From Cellulosimicrobium marinum (GTDB taxonomy: Bacteria > Actinomycetota > Actinomycetes > Actinomycetales > Cellulomonadaceae): 64,000 bases of DNA. The notes below the pieces were generated by a model. The model was not told where the DNA came from. It ran no database searches and worked only from the letters and a program-made list of their open reading frames with translations. Each line of letters begins with the position of its first letter. Positions within the stretch are counted from its first letter, which is position 1. The stretch lies in contig NZ_JAJBZH010000008.1 of the NCBI RefSeq assembly GCF_020551945.1, positions 1 to 64,000 on the forward strand, given 5' to 3'. The position numbers were made by a program, and so were the translations under genes. This document shows, one piece after another, positions 58,765 to 64,000 of this stretch.

Positions 58765-60519
58765 ATGGGTGACAGCGTGGTCGACTCCGCCGCAGGCTCC
58801 TTCGCGATCGAGGACCCGGACGTCGTGGTGGTGGGTGCCGGGCTCGCCGGGCTCGTCACGGCGACGGAGCTCACAGCGGCGGGCCGGCGGGTCGTGCTCC
58901 TCGACCAGGAGCCGGCCGCGAGCCTCGGCGGGCAGGCCTGGTGGTCGTTCGGCGGGCTGTTCCTCGTCGGGTCGCCCGAGCAGCGCCGCATGGGCGTGAC
59001 GGACACCGCCGAGCTCGCGTTCGACGACTGGCTCGGGTCCGCGCAGTTCGCGCCCGGAGCCGAGCGCGGCGAGGGCCCCGACCGGCACGGGTACGCGTGG
59101 GCGCGCGGGTTCGTCGACTTCGCGGCCGGCGAGATGCGCGGCTGGTTGCACGACAAGGGTGTGCGCTGGTTCCCCCTCGTGCAGTGGGCCGAGCGCGGCG
59201 GCTACCCGGTGCGCTCGGGCGCGGACGGGAGCGCCGGCGGGTCGCACGGCAACTCGGTCCCCCGCTTCCACGTCACGTGGGGCACCGGACCCGGGGTGCT
59301 CGAGCCGTTCGTCCGGGCGGCGCTCGACGCGCGCGCGGCCGGGCTCCTCGACCTGCGGTTCCGGCACCGTGTCACCTCGCTCGTCGTGACCGACGGTGCG
59401 GTGACGGGCGTGCGCGCGCAGGTCCTCGCGCCGTCGGACGCGGAGCGCGGCGCCCCGTCGTCGCGCGACGTGGTGGGCGAGGTCGAGATCGCGGCGAGCG
59501 CCGTCGTCGTGACGTCGGGCGGCATCGGGGCGAACCACGAGCTCGTGCGGTCCCGGTGGCCGAAGGCCGCGGGCACGCTGCCCGCGCGCATGCTCTCCGG
59601 CGTCCCCGACTCCACCGACGGCAGGATGATCGGCGTCGCCGCCGACGCGGGTGCCGCGCTCGTCCACGAGGACCGCATGTGGCACTACCCCGAGGGCATC
59701 GCGAACCACTCACCCGTCTGGACGGACCACGGCATCCGGATCCTGCCCGGGCCGAGCTCCCTGTGGCTCGACGCCGACGGCAACCGCCTCCCCGCACCGC
59801 TGTTCCCCGGGTTCGACGCCCTCGGCGCGCTCCAGCACGTGACGGCGCGCGGCGACGACCACTCCTGGTTCGTGCTCAACAAGGCGATCATGGAGACCGA
59901 GTTCGCGCTCTCCGGCTCCGAGCAGAACCCCGACCTCACCGGGAAGGACGTGCGGCTGCTCGCCCAGCGCGTGCTGCCGGGCGCCGTCGGGCCGGTCGCG
60001 CGGTTCGCGGAGCAGTCCCCCGAGTTCGTGTGGGCCGAGACGCCCGAGGACCTCGCCGCGGGGATGAACGCCCTCGTCGACGCGACACCCGGGTCGCGCG
60101 GGCACGTCGACCCCGACGCCCTCGCCCGTGTCGTCCGCCTGCGCGACGAGCAGGTGCGCACGGGTCTCGGCAAGGACCCGCAGGTCGTCGCGACGGCGAT
60201 GGCCCGCCGCTACCGCGTCGACCGCCTCATCCGGGTCTCGCCTCCCCGCCCGCTCACGACGCCCAAGGACGGCCCGCTGCTCGCCGTCCGGCTCTCCGTG
60301 CTGACGCGCAAGACGCTCGGCGGGCTGTGGACCGACACCTCGGCGCGCGTGCTCCGCGAGGACGGCACCGTGCTGCCCGGCCTGTGGGCCGCCGGCGAGG
60401 CCGCCGGGTTCGGCGGTGGCGGCGTGCACGGGCACCGCGCGCTCGAGGGCACGTTCCTCGGCGGCTGCCTCTACTCGGGCCGGGTCGCCGGCCGCGCCCT
60501 CGCCGCCGAGCTCCGCTGA
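58765..60519 (+). CDS. FAD-binding dehydrogenase (fumarate reductase/3-ketosteroid dehydrogenase-like)
   Basis: The 584-residue flavoprotein has FAD-binding VVVVGAGLAGLVTATELTAAG near residue 20, then SLGGQAWWSFGG, and a C-terminal FAD motif GLWAAGEAAGFGGGGVHGHRALEG. This matches the FAD_binding_2 group that includes fumarate reductase flavoproteins and ketosteroid dehydrogenases. It would dehydrogenate a C-C bond or reduce an enoate in the cytosol; the substrate is unknown. The start is supported by TAGGGT 6 nt upstream. It is monocistronic. Confidence 0.85.
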   Translation: MGDSVVDSAAGSFAIEDPDVVVVGAGLAGLVTATELTAAGRRVVLLDQEPAASLGGQAWWSFGGLFLVGSPEQRRMGVTDTAELAFDDWLGSAQFAPGAERGEGPDRHGYAWARGFVDFAAGEMRGWLHDKGVRWFPLVQWAERGGYPVRSGADGSAGGSHGNSVPRFHVTWGTGPGVLEPFVRAALDARAAGLLDLRFRHRVTSLVVTDGAVTGVRAQVLAPSDAERGAPSSRDVVGEVEIAASAVVVTSGGIGANHELVRSRWPKAAGTLPARMLSGVPDSTDGRMIGVAADAGAALVHEDRMWHYPEGIANHSPVWTDHGIRILPGPSSLWLDADGNRLPAPLFPGFDALGALQHVTARGDDHSWFVLNKAIMETEFALSGSEQNPDLTGKDVRLLAQRVLPGAVGPVARFAEQSPEFVWAETPEDLAAGMNALVDATPGSRGHVDPDALARVVRLRDEQVRTGLGKDPQVVATAMARRYRVDRLIRVSPPRPLTTPKDGPLLAVRLSVLTRKTLGGLWTDTSARVLREDGTVLPGLWAAGEAAGFGGGGVHGHRALEGTFLGGCLYSGRVAGRALAAELR

Positions 60520-60542
60520 CCCGTCGGCCGCAGACCGGCCGG

Positions 60543-60548
60543 TAGGGT
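60543..60548 (+). promoter_or_regulatory. -10 box TAGGGT before the membrane-protein gene
   Basis: TAGGGT ends 8 nt before ATG 60557 with no clear ribosome-binding site, so the leader is absent or about 1-2 nt. Confidence 0.45.
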
Positions 60549-60556
60549 CACCGAGC

Positions 60557-61843
60557 ATGAGCGTGCACGACGACGCGTCCCCGCCCGGGGCGTCCGACCC
60601 CGACCCGGGCGAACGGCGGGCCGGGCACGCAGGACCGACCGGACCGGGCGGCGTCGGGCCCGGCACGACGGGCGCGGCCCCTGAGCCGACGACCCCGCTG
60701 CCGGAGATCGCGGCGTGCGAACGGGTGTTCCGACGCAACGGGCTGCCGCTCCTCGTCGAGGGGCACTCGCTCGACCGTGACGTGTTCGGCCGCTCCGCGC
60801 CGTTCCTGCTGGTCGTGCTCCTGGCGGAGCTGTCGGGCGCGGTGCGCATGGGCTGGCCCGCGTGGGCGAACGTGCTCGCCCTGCTCGGGGGTGCCGCGCT
60901 CGTCGCCGCGGCGTACGCGGGGCTCAACGTGCTGCGCGGCCGCCGCTGGTCCACCCTGCCGCAGTCCGTCGGGGTGCCTGAGCTCGCGTTCTTCGTGCTC
61001 GCACCGGCCCTCCTGCCGCTCGTGTTCGGCGGGCAGTGGGGCGACGCCCTGCTCACCGTCGCCGGCAACCTGGTGCTGCTCGGGGTCGTGCGCGTCGTCG
61101 TCGGGTACGGCGTCCTGTCGTCGCTGTGGTGGGGCCTCGCGCGCGTCACCGACGAGCTCGGCGCCGCGCTCCTGCGGCTCGTCCGGCTCCTGCCGCTGCT
61201 GCTCGTCTTCTCCCTCGTGCTCTTCTACAACGCCGAGGTGTGGCAGGTGTTCGACCGCACGCACGGCGTCGCCGACCTCGTCCTCGGCGCGTTCTTCGCC
61301 CTCCTCGTCGTGCTGTTCGTCGCCCTGCGCTCCCCGGCCGAGGCGCGCGAGGCCCTCGCGGAGACCGCGGGCCGGCTCCCCGAGCACGACCGCGCGACGC
61401 GGTTCAGCCGCGGCCAGACGGCCAACCTCGCCACGATGATCGCGACCAGCCAGCTCCTCCAGGTCCTCGTCGTGAGCCTCGGGATGGGCGCGTTCTTCAT
61501 GGCGCTCGGCACGCTGACCGTCACACCCGACGTCATGGCCCTGTGGGACGTCGACGGCGGCACGTGGCGGCGGACCCTGTCGCTCGCGGGCGGCGGTGGC
61601 GTCGGCGGGGCGGACCTCGTCGTCACGCAGACGCTCCTGCGCGTCTCGGTCGCGATCGCGACGTTCACCGGCTTGTACTACGCCATCTCCGTCCAGGTCG
61701 ACGCGGTCTACCGTGAGGAGTTCGTCGACGGCATCGAGACCCAGCTGGCCGACGTCGTGCGCGTCCGCTCCCGCTACCTCGCCCTCCTCGACGGCGGCGC
61801 CCCGCCCGCCCCGCCGAGGGAGGACCGCAGGTCCACGAGGTAG
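60557..61843 (+). CDS. Polytopic membrane protein, unknown function
   Basis: The 428-residue protein has a Pro/Gly-rich cytosolic N-terminus of about 50 residues, then about seven or eight hydrophobic segments (for example LLVVLLAELSGAV, ALLGGAALVAAAYAGL, LAFFVLAPALLPLVF, LLLVFSLVLFY, LVLGAFFALLVVLFVAL). A soluble loop between segments carries RFSRGQTANLATMIATSQ. I do not recognise the family. The last residues (REDRRSTR) and the stop are encoded by copies of the 21-bp intergenic repeat, so the C-terminus has probably been replaced by the repeat. Confidence 0.7.
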   Translation: MSVHDDASPPGASDPDPGERRAGHAGPTGPGGVGPGTTGAAPEPTTPLPEIAACERVFRRNGLPLLVEGHSLDRDVFGRSAPFLLVVLLAELSGAVRMGWPAWANVLALLGGAALVAAAYAGLNVLRGRRWSTLPQSVGVPELAFFVLAPALLPLVFGGQWGDALLTVAGNLVLLGVVRVVVGYGVLSSLWWGLARVTDELGAALLRLVRLLPLLLVFSLVLFYNAEVWQVFDRTHGVADLVLGAFFALLVVLFVALRSPAEAREALAETAGRLPEHDRATRFSRGQTANLATMIATSQLLQVLVVSLGMGAFFMALGTLTVTPDVMALWDVDGGTWRRTLSLAGGGGVGGADLVVTQTLLRVSVAIATFTGLYYAISVQVDAVYREEFVDGIETQLADVVRVRSRYLALLDGGAPPAPPREDRRSTR

Positions 61844-61898
61844 TACCGCAGTCGCGACCGGCGTACTACCTCGCGTCACCACGGTTCTACCTCGCGCG
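61816..61898. repeat. 21-bp repeats in both orientations
   Basis: Two plus-orientation units (61816-61836, 61837-61857) meet inverted units beginning near 61858 and 61878 (ACCACGGTTCTACCTCGCGCG). The cluster spans the ends of two convergent genes; the stop TAG of the membrane-protein gene lies in the second unit. Confidence 0.75.
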
Positions 61899-62755
61899 AC
61901 CTCTGTCCTCCCCCGGCGCGGACGACCGACGGGAGACCCGACGTCGCAGCGCCGCCCGACGCACTCGGCGAGCCGGTACCCGACCTGGACGGGGTCGGCG
62001 AGCTCGTCCCACGTGAACCGCACGACGGTCCAGCCCGCCGCGACGAGCGCGGCCTCGCGCGCCGCCTGCGCGCGCCGGACCGTCGCCGGGTCGCCGAACG
62101 ACCCGCCGGAGTACTTCACGGCACCGTCGAACTCGATCGCGACGCGCGCCTCCACCCACGCGAGGTCGACGACGTACCGGCCGCGCGCCGTCGGCACCGG
62201 CACCTGCGGTCGTGGGGCAGGCAGCCCGCGGACGACCGCGGCCAGCCGGACCAGGGTCTCCCCCGGCGACTCGGACGCGGGGTCCGCGAGCTCCAGCGCG
62301 CGACGCGCGCGGACCACGCCACGCTTGCCGCGCGACTCCTCCAGGATCTGCTCGACGACGCGCCGGTCGGCACCCATCCGCAGCGCCGAGGCCACGACGA
62401 CGAGGCTGCGTTCCGGGGGCGAGGAGCGCGCGCAGTCGACGACGGTCCGTTCGAGGCTCGTCACCGGCACCCCGCCGAGGCGCACGCGGTCGCGCGCGGG
62501 CAGGTCGGTCCAGTGCCGCCGGACGGCCGGGTCGCGCTCACGCCCGACACGCGGGTGCACGAGCTGGGTGACGTGCACGAACGGGGGCAGGCGCCACGTC
62601 CAGCACCCCCAGAGCAGCGCCGCGGTGTCGTGGCTGAACCAGTACGGGGTGGTGAAGCGGTCCACGACGCCGCGCACCTGACCGAGCAGCCAGTCCTCGC
62701 GCACCCGCGTGTCGGCGTGCGGCGACGGGAGGTAGACGCCGCGGCGCACGCGCAC
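61845..62755 (-). CDS. DUF559/AbiEi-antitoxin-like protein with no stop at its expected end
   Basis: The recognisable part runs from GTG 62755 to about 61969 (roughly 262 residues). It starts VRRGVYLPSPHADTR, followed by an AbiEi-antitoxin-like region (TSLERTVVDCAR) and a C-terminal DUF559/endonuclease-like fold (YVVDLAWVEARVAIEFDGAVKYSGG, AALVAAGWTVVRFTWDEL). Such genes are common single genes in actinobacteria and of unknown role. After the domain the frame enters the 21-bp repeats and stays open, without a stop, to 60548, antisense to the membrane-protein gene. The true 3' end is therefore unclear and the boundary given is only where the unique region ends. Confidence 0.55.
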
Positions 62756-62824
62756 GAGCTCGCCGTCGCGCGCCCGGGCCGTCGGCTCGGCACGGCGACG
62801 CCGGTCGTACGGGACCGTTGCGGG

Positions 62825-62866
62825 GCCCGCTCACCGGAACTGTGGACAAACGCGAGGTGAGCGGGC
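62825..62866 (-). terminator. Hairpin after the glucan phosphorylase gene
   Basis: A perfect 11-bp stem (62825-62835 with 62856-62866) with a 20-nt loop lies 55 bp after the stop at 62922 and before the DUF559 gene. Confidence 0.5.
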
Positions 62867-62921
62867 ACGCCCGGGCCGGGGCCGACGTCGGGCACCCACG
62901 GCTCTCCCCCGCGCGACCCCG

Positions 62922-64000
62922 TCAGGCGTTGGCGACCAGGCCGAGCTCGGCGACGCTGGGCAGGCCGGCGTGCTTCGGCACGACGCGCACCGTGTAGCCG
63001 AACGGCCCGGACGACTCCAGCACGACCTCCCCCGCGAACGCGTGGCGGCCGGCCTCGTACGACTCGGCGAGCGCGAGGGGCTCGGCGGTGAAGTCGTCGA
63101 TGACGTCCGCCTCGGTGACGCGGCCGTGCACGACCTGCACCTCGACGTCCTCGGGACGCAGGTCGCCGAGCGAGACGTACGCGCGCACGGTGAGCCGGTC
63201 GCCGACCTGCGGCACCTCGCCGATTCCGGAGGAGTCGACGTGGTCGACCCGCACGCGGCTCCAGCCGGTGCGGACGGCCTGCTTCCAGTGCGCGAGGTCG
63301 CGGGCCGGGGCGAGCGCGTCGGCGGCGAGCGCGCGCCCGGCCGTGGCCGCAGGGACGTACAGGCGCGTGACGTACTCGCCGACCATGCGGGTCGCCTGGA
63401 CCTTGGGGCCGAGGGTGGCGAGCGTGTGGCGGACCATCTCCAGCCACCGCGCGGGCACGCCGTCGGCGTTCCGGTCGTAGAACCGGGGGGCGACCTGCTG
63501 CTCGACGAGATCGTAGAGGGCGGCGGCCTCGAGGTCGTCGCGACGGTCGGGGTCGTCGACGCCGTCGGCCGTGGGGATGGCCCAGCCGTTCTCGCCGTCG
63601 AACCACTCGTCCCACCAGCCGTCGAGGATGGACAGGTTGAGGCCGCCGTTGAGCGCGGACTTCATCCCGGACGTGCCCGACGCCTCCAGGGGGCGCAGCG
63701 GGTTGTTGAGCCACACGTCGCAGCCCGGGTAGAGCGACTGCGCCATGGCGATGTCGTAGTTCGGCAGGAAGACGATGCGGTGGCGCACCTCGGGGTCGTC
63801 GGTGAACCGGACGAGCTGCTGGATGAGGCGCTTGCCCTGGTCGTCCGCCGGGTGCGACTTGCCGGCCACGACGAGCTGCACGGGGTGCTCCGGGTGCAGC
63901 AGCAGCGCCTTGAGGCGCTCGGGGTCGCGCAGCATGAGCGTGAGGCGCTTGTACGTGGGGACGCGGCGCGCGAAGCCGATGGTCAGCACGTCGGGCGAGA
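62922..64000 (-). CDS. glgP: Alpha-glucan (glycogen) phosphorylase, 3' part
   Basis: About 359 C-terminal residues are present; the gene continues past the right edge. Visible motifs are IGFARRVPTYKR, QLVVAGKSHPADDQGK, FLPNYDIAMAQSLYPGCDVWLNNP and the PLP/glucose region EASGTSGMKSALNGGLNLSILDGWWDE. These match the alpha-glucan phosphorylase type (DUF3417 family) typical of actinobacteria. It releases glucose 1-phosphate from glycogen or maltodextrin and would work with GlgX. The upstream promoter is outside the window. Confidence 0.92.
   Translation of the reverse strand, partial: SPDVLTIGFARRVPTYKRLTLMLRDPERLKALLLHPEHPVQLVVAGKSHPADDQGKRLIQQLVRFTDDPEVRHRIVFLPNYDIAMAQSLYPGCDVWLNNPLRPLEASGTSGMKSALNGGLNLSILDGWWDEWFDGENGWAIPTADGVDDPDRRDDLEAAALYDLVEQQVAPRFYDRNADGVPARWLEMVRHTLATLGPKVQATRMVGEYVTRLYVPAATAGRALAADALAPARDLAHWKQAVRTGWSRVRVDHVDSSGIGEVPQVGDRLTVRAYVSLGDLRPEDVEVQVVHGRVTEADVIDDFTAEPLALAESYEAGRHAFAGEVVLESSGPFGYTVRVVPKHAGLPSVAELGLVANA

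Overview
The window is very GC-rich and has features of an actinobacterium: NAD-dependent LigA, a fused PxpBC, many TAGGnT -10 boxes directly before start codons, and a GlgX/alpha-glucan phosphorylase/GH65 set. The exported multidomain carbohydrate proteins and AdhE suggest a soil or plant-polymer member of Micrococcales, such as Cellulomonadaceae or Promicromonosporaceae. That placement is inference. No mobile element, CRISPR array or tRNA was seen.

Layout. Bases 1-324 (minus) are the promoter and leader of an rRNA operon whose 16S gene lies just outside the left edge. Then come pxpBC, pxpA, a lipoprotein hydrolase, a GNAT acetyltransferase and a His-tailed membrane protein (0.3-5.6 kb). The block 5.6-34.5 kb is one carbohydrate locus. 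Operon 1 (minus, 18.8 to 5.6 kb) encodes a Gfo/Idh/MocA oxidoreductase, an ABC sugar importer, a TIM-barrel isomerase/epimerase and a 1863-residue exported ThuA-GSDH protein. Operon 2 (minus, 31.2 to 19.0 kb) repeats the same parts in another order, with a 1667-residue ThuA-GSDH paralogue. A divergent third unit (plus, 31.6-34.5 kb) encodes a ROK regulator, a one-domain ThuA protein and a DapA-like lyase.

A palindrome, CTTYTG-N12-CAWAAG, lies at the promoters of all three units, so the ROK protein may control the whole locus. The gene set resembles 3-keto-glycoside catabolism: a Gfo/Idh/MocA dehydrogenase makes a 3-keto sugar and a ThuA protein cleaves or isomerises it. Here ThuA is also exported, fused to a GSDH-like propeller and several carbohydrate-binding modules. 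This is the most unusual system in the window.

From 34.5 kb onward the genes are mostly housekeeping or central metabolism: ligA; adhE with a perfect Rex operator; a prolyl oligopeptidase; a GH65 phosphorylase with a beta-phosphoglucomutase; a MetE-like protein; SnoaL; mnmA; a cysteine desulfurase; an APH-type kinase; PhoX preceded by five 11-bp PHO-box-like units; etfA/etfB; glgX; a flavoprotein; a membrane protein; a DUF559 protein; and the 3' part of an alpha-glucan phosphorylase running off the right edge. Three intergenic regions here carry the same family of 21-bp tandem repeats, two of which provide the stop codon of the preceding gene.
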